Positions 1-9,015 of a stretch of 33,812 nt of DNA are shown in pieces. A program made the position numbers and the translations under genes. The notes under the pieces are model-generated. The model saw only the letters and a list, made by a program, of their open reading frames with translations. It had not been told where the DNA came from and did not search any database. The DNA is taken from assembly GCA_937902425.1 (NCBI GenBank), contig CALFNB010000261.1, positions 1 to 33,812 on the forward strand, written 5' to 3'. The stretch is from an uncultured Acetobacteraceae bacterium (GTDB lineage Bacteria > Pseudomonadota > Alphaproteobacteria > Acetobacterales > Acetobacteraceae). Every line of letters starts with the position of its first letter. The stretch's first letter is position 1.

Positions 1-286
1 ACGGCGATATATGGCCTCCGTCTCGATCCGGGCGATTCCCGTGAGACAGAGTCGATTCCATAAATAGTTGACGTACAAGCTTTTTTTAACCGGACAGCCG
101 TGGGTCAGGCCCGCCCATGACGTGGGCAGGCCGGCGACAACTGGTCAGAACTCAATCGCGCCGGTATGACTCGAGCAAATTCAGAATGTATGAATCCGGC
201 CGGCCAGGTTATAGCATAATCAGAACGACACGACCTGATCCGATAACGCTCCAACCAGCGCCTGGCAGCGCGCCGTATCGCATTGC

Positions 287-1279
287 TCATCCGGAGACCG
301 GCGGCGTTCCCTCCAATACGAGCAGGCATGCGACGGCACCGCCATCGGGCAGCTCGGTCAACGGCGGATCGATCTCGCCGCAGCGTGGCTCGGCGAAGCG
401 GCAGCGTGGTGCGAAACGGCAGCCTTTCGACACCGCCGTCGCACTCGTCACGTCACCGCGCAGCGCGTGGCGATGCCGAGGCTGGTCCGGGTGCGAAACC
501 GGGACGGCTGATAGTAATGCTTGGGTATAGGGATGCAGCGGACGGGCGAACAACGTATCCGCCTCCGCCAGTTCAACGATACGCCCAAGATACATCACCG
601 CGACCCGCGTGGAGATGTGACGCACGACGGCGAGATTGTGCGAGATGAACAGATAAGTCAGATCCAGTTCCCGCTGCAGGTCCCGCATCAGGTTGATGAT
701 CTGGGATTGCACGGAAACATCGAGCGCGGAAACCGCCTCGTCGCAGACGACGAACTCCGGCTTTAACGCCAACGCCCGCGCGATGCCGATGCGCTGGCGC
801 TGGCCGCCGGAAAATTCATGCGGATAGCGGTGCACCGCCTCACGCGGCAGCGCGACGAGATCGAGTGTCTCGGCGACCCAACGGGCCCGCTCGGCACGGT
901 TCCCGAGCCGATGGATCGCGTACGCTTCGGCGATGATGGCGCCGACCGTCTTGCGTGGGTTGAGGGAGCCGAACGGGTCCTGGAAGATAATCTGAAGATC
1001 GCGCCGGCGTTCACGCAACGCGCGACGGCCCAGATGCGTGAGATCGGTGCCTTTATGCACAATGGCTCCTCGCGTCGGCTCGATAAGACGCAGGAACAGA
1101 CGTCCCAGAGTAGATTTGCCGCAACCCGACTCGCCCACCAGTCCCAGCGTCTCACCCTTGCGGATCAGCAGATCGACACCGTCCACCGCGCGCACCACGG
1201 CGGTGCCGCCGCGCATGGGAAAATATTTGCTGACGCCGCGCGCTTCGATCAGGACTTCGCCTGAAACCGGTCCGGTCAT
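287..1279 (-). CDS. Oligopeptide/dipeptide ABC transporter ATP-binding protein (OppF/DppF-like)
   Basis: This is the second ATPase of a peptide/nickel-type importer. It hydrolyses ATP at the cytoplasmic face to drive uptake through the two permeases encoded upstream. The sequence shows a Walker A motif (GESGCGKST), a signature [14 protein letters not shown], Walker B VVCDE, an H-loop (FISHN), and a C-terminal oligopeptide-transporter extension with a cysteine cluster ([10 protein letters not shown]). It is 330 aa, normal for the family. The ATG at 1279 was chosen because it overlaps the stop of the upstream ATPase gene as ATGA and begins just before the domain; a longer reading to 1414 would run deep into that gene. 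It is the last gene of the five-gene minus-strand operon. Family assignment is sure; the substrate is unknown. Confidence 0.93.
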   Translation of the reverse strand: MTGPVSGEVLIEARGVSKYFPMRGGTAVVRAVDGVDLLIRKGETLGLVGESGCGKSTLGRLFLRLIEPTRGAIVHKGTDLTHLGRRALRERRRDLQIIFQDPFGSLNPRKTVGAIIAEAYAIHRLGNRAERARWVAETLDLVALPREAVHRYPHEFSGGQRQRIGIARALALKPEFVVCDEAVSALDVSVQSQIINLMRDLQRELDLTYLFISHNLAVVRHISTRVAVMYLGRIVELAEADTLFARPLHPYTQALLSAVPVSHPDQPRHRHALRGDVTSATAVSKGCRFAPRCRFAEPRCGEIDPPLTELPDGGAVACLLVLEGTPPVSG

Positions 1280-2280
1280 TTCGGTGTCTCCGCGGGGAGT
1301 TCGCCGAACGGTCGCGGGCAGGCAGCCGCATGATCTGGCGACAGGGCGCGCACCGGCGGGGGCGCCTGTTCGCAAACTTCCTGGCGCCAGGAGCAGCGCG
1401 GCGCGAAGCGGCATCCCGGGGGCATGGTCGCGGCATTGGGCACCGTTCCCGAAATCGTCGCCAGCCGCGGGCGGCGTTCGTTGATGTCGGGAATGGCAGC
1501 GAGCAGCACCTGCGTATAAGGATGCGCCGGCGCATCGAAGATCGTTCGCACCGGCGCGATTTCCGCCACCCTGCCGGCGTACAGCACCATCACCCGGTCG
1601 GCGATTTCCGCGATCACACCCAGGTCGTGCGTGATCAGGATCAACGACAGGCCGAACTCGCGCCGCAGCCCGCGCAACAGATCGAGAATTTGTGCCTGCA
1701 CGGTGACGTCCAGCGCGGTGGTTGGCTCGTCCGCGATCAGCAACTTCGCATTGGCGGCGAGCGCGATCGCGATCATGACGCGTTGGCGCATGCCGCCTGA
1801 CAGTTCGTGCGGGTACGCGTTCAGCCGGCTCCGCGGCGAGGCGATCTCGACCTGCTCCAGCAATTCAAGCACCCGCTTCCGGGCCTCGGTGCCACGCAGT
1901 CGCCCACGCCAGCGCAACACCTCCTCGATTTGCGCGCCGACGCGCATGACCGGATTGAGCGAGGTCATCGGCTCCTGAAAGATCATCGCCATGTCGCGGC
2001 CGCGATGCGCCCGCCAGACCTCACGCGGCTGCCCCAGGAGTTCGTTCCCCAGCAAGGCGATGGTGCGTGCCGTCATGCTGAGCGCGGGTGGCAGCAAACC
2101 CATGACGGACAAGGCCAGCATGCTCTTGCCGCTGCCGGATTCCCCGACGATGCCGAGCACTTCGCTCTGGGCTACCGTAAACGAAACGTCGTCGAGGATC
2201 GTTGCCTGATCGGGATGCGCGGCCAGGCGGACGGTCAGCCCGTCGACCGCGAGCACATCGTTCGCGCGCGCGTCCGGCAT
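1276..2280 (-). CDS. Oligopeptide/dipeptide ABC transporter ATP-binding protein (OppD/DppD-like)
   Basis: This is the first ATPase of the minus-strand peptide-type importer and probably forms a heterodimer with the OppF-like ATPase encoded next. Visible are Walker A (GESGSGKSM), the Q-loop region [10 protein letters not shown] typical of OppD/DppD, the signature LSGGMRQRV, Walker [13 protein letters not shown], the H-loop ILITHDLGV, and the C-terminal peptide-transporter extension ([10 protein letters not shown]). The protein is 334 aa. The ATG at 2280 lies 4 bp after the stop of the permease gene, so I prefer it over an upstream start at 2331 that would overlap that gene by about 45 bp. The tight spacing says it is co-transcribed with its neighbours. 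Confidence 0.92.
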   Translation of the reverse strand: MPDARANDVLAVDGLTVRLAAHPDQATILDDVSFTVAQSEVLGIVGESGSGKSMLALSVMGLLPPALSMTARTIALLGNELLGQPREVWRAHRGRDMAMIFQEPMTSLNPVMRVGAQIEEVLRWRGRLRGTEARKRVLELLEQVEIASPRSRLNAYPHELSGGMRQRVMIAIALAANAKLLIADEPTTALDVTVQAQILDLLRGLRREFGLSLILITHDLGVIAEIADRVMVLYAGRVAEIAPVRTIFDAPAHPYTQVLLAAIPDINERRPRLATISGTVPNAATMPPGCRFAPRCSWRQEVCEQAPPPVRALSPDHAAACPRPFGELPAETPK

Positions 2281-2284
2281 CCCG

Positions 2285-3142
2285 TCAGAGTCGCATGCGC
2301 GGATCGAGCACGTCGCGCAATCCGTCGCCAAGCAGGTTCAACCCGAGCACCGACGTCACGATCGCGAGTCCGGGAAAGATCATTGTCCAGGGCGCGGTTT
2401 CCATGAAATCGCGTTCGCCCGCGATGATGTTGCCGAAGGTCGGCGTGGGCGGCGGCGGGCCGACGCCGATGTAGGACAGCACCGCCTCAGCCAGGATCGC
2501 GGTGGCGAAAACATAAGTCAGCCGCACGATCAGCGGCGCGAGCGCGTTGATCAGCACATGGCCGAACAAAAGTCGCAGATCGCTCGCGCCAAGTGCCCGT
2601 GCGGCCTCGATATATTCCATCTCGCGCACCACGAGCACCGAGCCGCGCACAATGCGCGCGGTATGCGGGCTGGTGGCGATGCTCAATGCGATCACGACGT
2701 TGACGATGGAGGCGCCGAGTGTCGCGCTGATCACGATCGCCAGCAGGATCGCGGGAAACGCCATCAGCGCGTCCATCAGGCGCATCAGTGGATTGTCGAG
2801 CCGTTGAAAGTAGCCCGCGAGCGCACCGATCGTGGTGCCGGCGATGCCGGTCACGATGACGACGAAGCAGCCGATCAGCAGTGAGATCCGCCCGCCGTGA
2901 ATCACCCGGGACAGCAGATCGCGGCCGAAATGATCGGTGCCGAACCAGTGCTCCGCGCCGGGTTCGACCAGCCGCGCGCGGAAGTTGCTGCGCGTCGGAT
3001 CGAACGGCGCCAATTGGTTCGCGAAAACCGCGACCAGGACAATAAACAGCGTCAACGTGGCGCCAATGGCGAAGGAGCGATTTTGCAACAGCCGGCGCAG
3101 CGCGGCGCTATTCAAGGCGCACCCGCGGGTCGGCCACGGCAT
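2285..3142 (-). CDS. Peptide-type ABC transporter permease (DppC-like)
   Basis: Inner-membrane permease, one half of the translocation channel. The N-terminal helix follows NRSFAIGATLTLF. The DppC hallmark HWFGTDHFGRDLLSRVI and a cytoplasmic EAA loop (EAARALGASDLRLLFGHV) are present, with about six hydrophobic segments. The start is uncertain. The ATG at 3142 (285 aa) overlaps the preceding permease gene by 35 bp. A TTG at 3154 is also in frame. A TTG at 3115 overlaps by only 8 bp and would give an N-terminus NSAALRRLLQN that looks more like the family's short cytoplasmic tail. No convincing ribosome-binding site decides between them. The gene lies in the middle of the operon. Confidence 0.88.
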   Translation of the reverse strand: MPWPTRGCALNSAALRRLLQNRSFAIGATLTLFIVLVAVFANQLAPFDPTRSNFRARLVEPGAEHWFGTDHFGRDLLSRVIHGGRISLLIGCFVVIVTGIAGTTIGALAGYFQRLDNPLMRLMDALMAFPAILLAIVISATLGASIVNVVIALSIATSPHTARIVRGSVLVVREMEYIEAARALGASDLRLLFGHVLINALAPLIVRLTYVFATAILAEAVLSYIGVGPPPPTPTFGNIIAGERDFMETAPWTMIFPGLAIVTSVLGLNLLGDGLRDVLDPRMRL

Positions 3143-4052
3143 ACAGTATGTCAACCGTGAGGTTGACCAGCAAATAAATCACCGCCACGAACAACAAAGT
3201 TCCCTGGATCACCGGAAAGTCGCGGCTCAGCACGGCGCCGATGACAAGCCGTCCCACACCTGGAAGCGAAAACACTTGCTCCACGACCACCGCTCCGCCG
3301 AGCAGGGAACCCGTGACGATGCCGAGCACGGTCAGGATCGGGACCAGCGCGTTGGGCAGCCCGTGCCGTGTGACAACGACGCTCCAGGGCAGGCCCTTTG
3401 AGTCCGCCGTGCGGATGAAATCCTGGCTCAGCACCTCCAGCATCGCCGAGCGGGTCATGCGGGCGATGAACCCCATCTGCACCGCGGCCAGCGTGAAGGC
3501 CGGCAACGCGAGGCCCAGAAACCAACCGGAAAAGCTTTCGGTGATTGGGACGAAACCGCCTGCCCGGAACCAATGCAGCCGGACCGCGAATGTGAAAATA
3601 AGCAACAGCCCGAGCCAGAATTCCGGGATCGACAGGCCAAGCAGTGCGACAATCATGATCGACTGGTCGGCCCAACTTCGGTGGCGCATCGCCGCCAGGA
3701 TACCGGCGATGATGCCCATCACGGCCGCGAAGATCAGCGACAGCGCGGTGAGCGACAGTGTGACCGGCAGGCGTTCGATGATCGCGGCCGAGACGCTACG
3801 ATTGAGCAGGATCGACTGGCCGAGATCGCCGTGCAGGATGCGGCCGTACCAGGCGATGATCTGCAAGTAAAATGGTTCGTCGAGACCGAGCCGGTGGCGG
3901 ATTTGCGCGAGTTGCTCCGGCGTCGCGCCGGCGTCGGCGAAAGCGGATGCGGGATCGCCCGGAACCAGCCAGATCACCGCGAACGACATCAGCGAAACCA
4001 GTGCCAGCACCGGCACCGCGATAAGCAGACGCCGAATGACGAAGCGTCGCAA
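3108..4052 (-). CDS. Peptide-type ABC transporter permease (DppB-like)
   Basis: Inner-membrane permease paired with the DppC-like protein. The N-terminus RRFVIRRLLIAVPVL, the conserved loop WLVPGDPA, and the EAA region near the C-terminus (DSKGLPWSVVVTRHGLPNAL) are typical of the DppB family. Length is 314 aa with about six membrane helices. The start codon is TTG at 4052: an in-frame TGA lies directly upstream, so nothing longer is possible, and a GGGCGGA stretch sits at ribosome-binding distance. It begins 20 bp downstream of the binding-protein gene stop, so it belongs to the same transcript. Confidence 0.9.
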   Translation of the reverse strand: MRRFVIRRLLIAVPVLALVSLMSFAVIWLVPGDPASAFADAGATPEQLAQIRHRLGLDEPFYLQIIAWYGRILHGDLGQSILLNRSVSAAIIERLPVTLSLTALSLIFAAVMGIIAGILAAMRHRSWADQSIMIVALLGLSIPEFWLGLLLIFTFAVRLHWFRAGGFVPITESFSGWFLGLALPAFTLAAVQMGFIARMTRSAMLEVLSQDFIRTADSKGLPWSVVVTRHGLPNALVPILTVLGIVTGSLLGGAVVVEQVFSLPGVGRLVIGAVLSRDFPVIQGTLLFVAVIYLLVNLTVDILYAVADPRVRLE

Positions 4053-4072
4053 TCAGTCCGCCCACTGCATGA

Positions 4073-5641
4073 TCATGCGTCGAGCCAGACGCCCCACAGG
4101 CGTGGCACGCGGTATGGCACGAAATTCTTGATTTTCGACGACACGACCTGGAACATCCCGTAATTGCCAAGCGGCACGGTCACCGCGTTCTCGTACATGT
4201 ATCGCTGGAACGAGGCGAAGATCTCCTTGCGTTTGGCCATATCCAGTTCGGCCAGCAGATCGGCGTAAAATTTGTCGATCGCCGGATCGTCCTTGATCTG
4301 GGAAATGCCGTTGGCCCAGATGCTCATGAGCTTCGCGGGCCCTTCGTAGGGCTCGATGCCCAGTCCATGCGTCCAGAAATGCCAGCCGTCCGGCTTGAAT
4401 CCCAAAGTGGACACCGTCGGCCAATCCGAGACCTTCACTTCAATCTTGATCCCGATCTGGCCAAGCTGCTCCTTGATGTCGGTGGCGGTGTCGACGACCG
4501 GACGGATGGTGTCGCAGATGAACGTCAGCGTCTCGCCCTTGTATTTGCTCTTCGCCAGCCACTCCTTGGCCTTGGCGACGTCGTTGATGTTGTAAAGTTC
4601 CGTCCCGGCAGTCGTATAGTACGGTGAGTAGCCGTAGACCAGGCCGCCATCCAGCTTGTTGATGTCCGGATAGGCGATCGACATGGTCTCCTCCATGTTG
4701 AGGCATGCGGCGACCGCGCGGCGGAAGTTCACGTCGTCGCAGGGAGCCTGCGCATGATTGAACTTCGCGATATTGAGGGCAAAGGGCAGCAGCTTCAGAA
4801 CCTGAACCTTGCTGTCGCCCGCGAGCTGTTTGGCGGTCGGCCCGTCGGTCGTTTCGTTGATCAGGATTTCGCCGGTCTGGATGGCGGCGGTTCGGGCACC
4901 GGACTCGGGCATGAAGCGGAACACGGCGCGGTCGATGAACACCTCCTTCCGGCCGGCGAAACCATCGCGTTTCGTGTAGTTTGGATTGGCAACGTAGTCG
5001 GCGAACCGCTCCAGCGTCGCGTGGCTGTCCGGCGCGTATTCGACGAACTTCATCGGCCCCGTTCCGACAAATTTGAAGTCCTTTGGGTCCTTGCGGGCTT
5101 CCTCGGCTGGATAGATGGCCAGGGGGGTGCCTGGGGAAGACAGGGTGTCGAGAAAGTTCGACTGCACCTTCTTCAGCCTGACCGTCACTTCCAACGGCCC
5201 AGACGCCTCCATTTTGTCAACGCCGCTCAACAGGATCGACGCAAGACCGATCCTGCGATAACGCTCCAGCGAGGCGACCGCGTCGCCGGCATCCATTGTC
5301 TTGCCATTGTGAAACTTTACCCCCGAGCGAAGCTGGAGGACGTAAGTGAGGCCATCCTTCGCGATGTCGGCACCTTGCGCGAGATCAGGGACAACACCGG
5401 CATTCTCATCGCGCGCATACAGCGTTTCATACATGTGGAGGTTGATGGCGCGCGCGACCTGCGCGGAAGTGAGCTGCGCATCCAGCGAGGGCGGCGCCTG
5501 AGTCAGCCCGACCGTGATCGTGCCACCTCGCTTCGGTTGCGCGGTACCCTGCGCGGACGCGGACAACGGTAATTCCGCGAGCGAACCCGCGAGGCCGGCC
5601 GTCCCGGTCTTGAGCAACTCACGGCGTGTCCAGCCAATCAT
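4073..5641 (-). CDS. ABC transporter solute-binding protein, family 5 (peptide/nickel type), Tat-exported
   Basis: Periplasmic binding protein of the minus-strand importer, 522 aa, which delivers the substrate to the two permeases. The N-terminus carries a twin-arginine signal (TRRELLKTG, a hydrophobic stretch, then ASAQ). The mature part has the SBP family 5 pattern: GGTITVGLTQAPPSLD, then YETLYARD, then a YVLQLRSGVKFHNG block and VGTGPMKFVEY. The ATG at 5641 has an AGGGAG ribosome-binding site; a longer in-frame reading to 5794 would put non-conserved sequence before the signal peptide. It is the first gene of the operon. Tat export suggests the protein folds before export or is handled differently from the two Sec-type paralogues at 7420 and 13662. 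Confidence 0.92.
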   Translation of the reverse strand: MIGWTRRELLKTGTAGLAGSLAELPLSASAQGTAQPKRGGTITVGLTQAPPSLDAQLTSAQVARAINLHMYETLYARDENAGVVPDLAQGADIAKDGLTYVLQLRSGVKFHNGKTMDAGDAVASLERYRRIGLASILLSGVDKMEASGPLEVTVRLKKVQSNFLDTLSSPGTPLAIYPAEEARKDPKDFKFVGTGPMKFVEYAPDSHATLERFADYVANPNYTKRDGFAGRKEVFIDRAVFRFMPESGARTAAIQTGEILINETTDGPTAKQLAGDSKVQVLKLLPFALNIAKFNHAQAPCDDVNFRRAVAACLNMEETMSIAYPDINKLDGGLVYGYSPYYTTAGTELYNINDVAKAKEWLAKSKYKGETLTFICDTIRPVVDTATDIKEQLGQIGIKIEVKVSDWPTVSTLGFKPDGWHFWTHGLGIEPYEGPAKLMSIWANGISQIKDDPAIDKFYADLLAELDMAKRKEIFASFQRYMYENAVTVPLGNYGMFQVVSSKIKNFVPYRVPRLWGVWLDA

Positions 5642-5712
5642 GTGCGGTCTCCCTGGATGAAGCCCAGACGTTACGCTCGCGCGGCACGAGTAAACGATTT
5701 TTGCCTGGGCTG

Positions 5713-5740
5713 ATCGTATACACCGCCCTGACGCCGTCAA
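5713..5740 (-). promoter_or_regulatory. Candidate promoter for the minus-strand importer operon
   Basis: Read on the minus strand, TTGACG (5740-5735) is a near-perfect -35 element. After a 16 bp spacer comes TACGAT (5718-5713) as a 4/6 match to a -10 element, about 70 bp before the ATG at 5641. A short palindromic sequence (5714-5723) overlaps the -10. Assigned by eye only. Confidence 0.35.
5714..5723. promoter_or_regulatory. GntR/FCD-like operator candidate (TCGTATACAC)
   Basis: TCGTATACAC matches 8 of 10 positions of the TTGTATACAA type of operator known for many GntR-family (FCD subgroup) repressors, and has a perfect GTATAC core. It overlaps the predicted -10 of the importer promoter. 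A second such sequence, TTGTATTCAA, lies at 5802-5811. No GntR regulator gene is present in the window. Confidence 0.25.
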
Positions 5741-5801
5741 CTGAATCTCCACCGACACAGGCGCCGCATGCGGTTTTCGGAAACGGCGCTCCACCCCGAC
5801 C

Positions 5802-5811
5802 TTGTATTCAA
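5802..5811. promoter_or_regulatory. GntR/FCD-like operator candidate (TTGTATTCAA)
   Basis: TTGTATTCAA differs at one position from the palindrome TTGTATACAA. It lies about 65 bp upstream of the predicted -35 of the minus-strand importer operon. It resembles the sites at 5714-5723 and 7295-7304. A 10-mer of this kind can arise by chance, so confidence is low. Confidence 0.22.
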
Positions 5812-6105
5812 CTGTGCTTTACGATCAGTATGGTCCAAGGCATGGTGGTGGTCTGGGGGTGTCGCCTGATGGAATCGCGCGGATCGCGACGGATCGGATC
5901 GTCAACGTGTTCGCGAAGTCTGCCACTATCCGTTCCGAACCTGGCGGAACATGGGCAAGGGCGCGATCAACCTGCATGGCCATGGTCATGGCAGGCTTAA
6001 GCCGCGGCCGCGCCAGCTGGATGTTGGCGTGGACGTGTGGGACTTCCAGCCGGTTCCGTTCGCGGACCTTGCCGGGAGGACAAAGACCCGGCGCGATACC
6101 TGATC

Positions 6106-7113
6106 TCACGCAACGAGCGCGTGCACCAGGAACGGCAGACTTTCATCCATCCGGTATTCGACGCCGCTGTGATTGTCGGGGAACTCTTCATAGCGGTGCG
6201 CCACGCCAAGCTCCCGCAGGCGCCGCGCCAGCCTGCGGGCGCCATAAAGCAAATTGAACTGATCCCTTTCACCACAATCGATATACAGAGCCTTGAGGTT
6301 CCGTAGATTATCCCCCAGCGTCTCGACCGCGACCACCGGGTCGTGGCGCATCCAGTTCGCCCATCTTTCCTCGATCACCTCGCAGGTATCGAATGTGACC
6401 GGAAGTCGCATGCCCAGGAACTCAGCCGGATCCGGATCATAACTGGCCGCCATGGCGAGAATGTTCATGGTCGCAAAGGTGCCGTCGGGGCGTTTCGTTG
6501 CTTCCTCGACCTTCCGCCACCATTGCTCGATGGAATTGCCGGCTCCGGAGAGCGATCGCAGCGTGGCCGGCATATCGGGCAGGTAGCATAGCTCGAAGCC
6601 CATATCGCCCGAATGGCATGCCGCCGCCGACCAGATGTCGGAATGGCGCAGAGCATGCGTGATCGCCCCATACCCGCCGGAGCTCTTGCCATACACGCCG
6701 CGACGTCCCGCGCCGCCGCAACCGAAGCGCTGCTCGATGGCGGGCAGCATTTCCTTGATCAGGAAATCTTCCCAGGCGCCCGTGGCAGCGGAGTTGATAT
6801 ACTGGTTGCCGCCAATTCTGGTGAAACAGTCTGGGAAGGCAACGACAACCGGCGGCATGCGCTGCTCACCGATCAGTCGATCGAGGCGCTCCGGCATGTT
6901 CTCGCGGAAGGCGGCCCAATTGGTCTGGGACAGGCCGCTGCTCGTTATGCCGACCAGGTCGACAAGCAACGGCAGCCCGCGACCGTCGTGATCGGCGGGG
7001 ATATAGACATCGACCGCGCGCGCCATGGAATCCCCGAGAATATTCCCCCTCAGGACGTCGCTTTCGATGATCAGGCGGCTGACGGAGCCCATCGGTCCGA
7101 AGAACTTGCGCAT
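6106..7113 (-). CDS. Putative alpha/beta-hydrolase esterase (esterase D/PF00756-like)
   Basis: Probable serine esterase of 335 aa. The alpha/beta-hydrolase core is visible: a nucleophile elbow GKSSGG (Ser144) after RRGVY, a likely acid Asp284 in CGERDQ, and a catalytic His315 in FPDNHSG. The N-terminus has the strand pair VDVYIPADHDGRGLPLLVDL typical of the putative-esterase family. No signal peptide is seen, so it is probably cytoplasmic. The ATG at 7113 follows a GAGGGG ribosome-binding site; a TTG one codon upstream is less likely. It sits alone between two peptide-type importers and diverges from the second. This suggests, without proof, that it hydrolyses an ester among the imported compounds. 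The natural substrate cannot be read from the sequence. Confidence 0.8.
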   Translation of the reverse strand: MRKFFGPMGSVSRLIIESDVLRGNILGDSMARAVDVYIPADHDGRGLPLLVDLVGITSSGLSQTNWAAFRENMPERLDRLIGEQRMPPVVVAFPDCFTRIGGNQYINSAATGAWEDFLIKEMLPAIEQRFGCGGAGRRGVYGKSSGGYGAITHALRHSDIWSAAACHSGDMGFELCYLPDMPATLRSLSGAGNSIEQWWRKVEEATKRPDGTFATMNILAMAASYDPDPAEFLGMRLPVTFDTCEVIEERWANWMRHDPVVAVETLGDNLRNLKALYIDCGERDQFNLLYGARRLARRLRELGVAHRYEEFPDNHSGVEYRMDESLPFLVHALVA

Positions 7114-7294
7114 CAATTTTCCCCTCGATGGCCAGGATCATACCGCACCCGGGTCAGCACGGAAGACTTCGCGGCGACGCCTAACTTCGAACCGGGAAGC
7201 GTAACGATTACCGCCTCGCATGACGGGACGGGTGCCGACCGGTTGCTCCGGCGCGGGACTGTCCGTGGGATGATCACGTTCAACTGCATAATAA

Positions 7295-7304
7295 TTGTGC
7301 ACAA
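7295..7304. promoter_or_regulatory. Perfect palindrome TTGTGCACAA, candidate operator
   Basis: TTGTGCACAA is a perfect 5+5 palindrome in the divergent region. Its TTGT-N2-ACAA form is that of GntR/FCD-type operators and resembles the two sites upstream of the other importer operon. Read on the minus strand it is followed by TATTAT, a possible -10 for the esterase gene. Function is inferred only. Confidence 0.3.
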
Positions 7305-7345
7305 CCTGCGCGTATGACCCCGTCCATCAGTCATAGCCTGGGGTA

Positions 7346-7375
7346 TTGCATGTTATGTCGCCATAATCCTATGCT
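7346..7375 (+). promoter_or_regulatory. Candidate promoter for the second importer operon
   Basis: TTGCAT (7346-7351) and TATGCT (7370-7375) are separated by 18 bp and lie 45 bp upstream of the start at 7420. They fit a moderate sigma70-type promoter. Assigned by eye only. Confidence 0.3.
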
Positions 7376-7419
7376 GCATCGCACAATCGGTTGCATGCGA
7401 CAAATCAGGCGGTCTGAGC

Positions 7420-9015
7420 ATGATGAAAATGGTCTCTCTGTTCGCGGCGGCGCTCCGGGCCGCCATACTCCTCGGGTTCGCAGCCATCTGCTCGCCGATT
7501 CGTGCCGAAAGCGTGCTCAGCGTCGGCATGACCGCCGGAGACATTCCGCTCACGACCGGCAACCCGGATCAGGGTTTCGAGGGCTTCCGGTTCGTCGGCT
7601 ACAACCTGTACGATGGATTGGCGATCTGGGACCTCTCGCGCTCCGACGCGCCCTCCGACATCAAGCCTGGGCTCGCTTCCGGGTGGGAGGTCGATCCAAA
7701 CAATCATCGGCGCTGGATCTTCAAACTCCGCGAGGGCGTGAAATGGCACGATGGCTGCCCGTTCACCGCCGACGACGTACTGTGGAATTTCGCCCGTGTC
7801 ACCAACAAGGACGCGCCGCAATACTTCACGCAGCAGATGGCAATGTCCCGCACCTACGTGACCAATTTCGAATCAGCCGAAAAAATTGACGACCACACGG
7901 TCGCGATCACCACCAAGGTCGTCGAGTCGCTGTTCCCCTACTCGATGTCCTACCTGCTGATGGTCAGCCGCTGTCGCGCCGAGGCATTGAAATACGATTG
8001 GGCCGCTTACGCGAACAACCCGTCCGGGACAGGCCCGTACCGGTTCGACCGAATGGTCGCGCACGAACGGCTGGAAATGGTGCCAAACAAAGACTACTGG
8101 GATCCAAAACGAATTGCCAAACATGACCGTCTGGTGCTGCAGCCGATGCCGGAGGCCACGACCCGCGCGGCGGCGTTGATGGCCGGTCAGGTCAACTTCA
8201 TCGAGGCGCCCGCGCCCGACACGATCCCTCGCCTGAAAGCGGCGGGGATGCAAATCGTCACCAACCAATACCCGCACAACTGGCCGTATATCCTGAATTT
8301 CGTGCGCGGCCCGATGACCGATATTCGCGTCCGCCGCGCCGCCAATCACGCCCTCAATCGCGCCGAGTTCGTCGAGATGCTGGGTGGCCTCGCGACCGAG
8401 GACTACGCGACGATGCCGCCGGGCACGCCATATTACGGCAATCCGGTAAAATACGAATTCAACCAGGACAAAGCGCGGCAGTTGCTGAAGGAAGCCAACT
8501 GCGTCCCGTGCAAAATCACTCTGGCGATCTCAACCTCGGGTTCCGGCCAGATGCAGCCTCTGCCGATGAACGAGCTGGTGAAGGCGCAGCTTGAGGAGGT
8601 CGGGTTCCAGGTTGAATTAAAGGTGATGGACTGGAACTCATTGATCGAGATCGGCCGGTCGGGCGTGGCAAAATACCCGGAGATCGATGGCTATAACGGA
8701 TCGCGTGCGCTGCTCGATCCGCTTTCGGCGCTGATCAAGCCAGTGTGGAAATTGCACTGGTCGCCGGCGGGCAGCAATTGGGGACACTTCTACGATCCGG
8801 AAATCGAGGACCTCGTGGGTCAGATCCTCAATGAATTCGACGATGCGAAGCGCCTTGCCATGCTCACGAAATTGCACGAACTGGAGAGCGACCGCGCGGT
8901 GATGATCTGGGTCGTGCATGACCTCAATCCCCGTGCTCTTTCGCCGAAGCTGTCGGGTTTCGTGCAGGCGAGGAACTGGTTCCAGGACCTGACACCGATC
9001 GTGGTGCGGCAATGA
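7420..9015 (+). CDS. ABC transporter solute-binding protein, family 5 (first paralogue of second system)
   Basis: Periplasmic binding protein, 531 aa, opening the second importer operon. A Sec signal peptide spans about residues 1-29 and ends CSPIRA before ESVLSV. The mature chain shows the family 5 landmarks RRWIFKLREGVKWHDGCPFT, GTGPYRFDRM and RVRRAANHALNR. A cysteine pair (NCVPCK) is shared with the paralogue at 13662. Two tandem ATG codons (7420 and 7423) are possible starts; an AGGCGG sequence lies just upstream. The stop overlaps the start of the next permease gene (ATGA), indicating translational coupling. Confidence 0.93.
   Translation: MMKMVSLFAAALRAAILLGFAAICSPIRAESVLSVGMTAGDIPLTTGNPDQGFEGFRFVGYNLYDGLAIWDLSRSDAPSDIKPGLASGWEVDPNNHRRWIFKLREGVKWHDGCPFTADDVLWNFARVTNKDAPQYFTQQMAMSRTYVTNFESAEKIDDHTVAITTKVVESLFPYSMSYLLMVSRCRAEALKYDWAAYANNPSGTGPYRFDRMVAHERLEMVPNKDYWDPKRIAKHDRLVLQPMPEATTRAAALMAGQVNFIEAPAPDTIPRLKAAGMQIVTNQYPHNWPYILNFVRGPMTDIRVRRAANHALNRAEFVEMLGGLATEDYATMPPGTPYYGNPVKYEFNQDKARQLLKEANCVPCKITLAISTSGSGQMQPLPMNELVKAQLEEVGFQVELKVMDWNSLIEIGRSGVAKYPEIDGYNGSRALLDPLSALIKPVWKLHWSPAGSNWGHFYDPEIEDLVGQILNEFDDAKRLAMLTKLHELESDRAVMIWVVHDLNPRALSPKLSGFVQARNWFQDLTPIVVRQ

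Larger units (their letters stand above)
5642..6105. other. Intergenic region upstream of the first importer operon
   Basis: This 464 bp stretch holds no gene I can support. Short open frames on both strands show no family resemblance. It carries a candidate sigma70-type promoter for the minus-strand operon and two short GntR-like palindromes, listed separately. The part from about 5830 to 6105 has nothing recognisable except a loose CATGG-rich inverted repeat near 5970-5995. Confidence 0.6.
7114..7419. other. Divergent intergenic region between esterase and second importer
   Basis: This 306 bp region separates two divergent transcripts and should hold both promoters. It contains a perfect 10 bp palindrome (7295-7304) roughly in its middle and a possible plus-strand promoter at 7346-7375. 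No small gene with a convincing ribosome-binding site was seen. Confidence 0.6.

Noticed and set aside
81-87. T-run (TTTTTTT) near the left edge as a terminator
   Set aside because: No stem precedes it on the plus strand, and for the minus-strand operon ending at 287 it would be an A-run in the wrong orientation.
5802-6257. Plus-strand frame of 151 codons in the gap before the esterase
   Set aside because: No ribosome-binding site, no family resemblance, and it runs into the esterase gene on the other strand.
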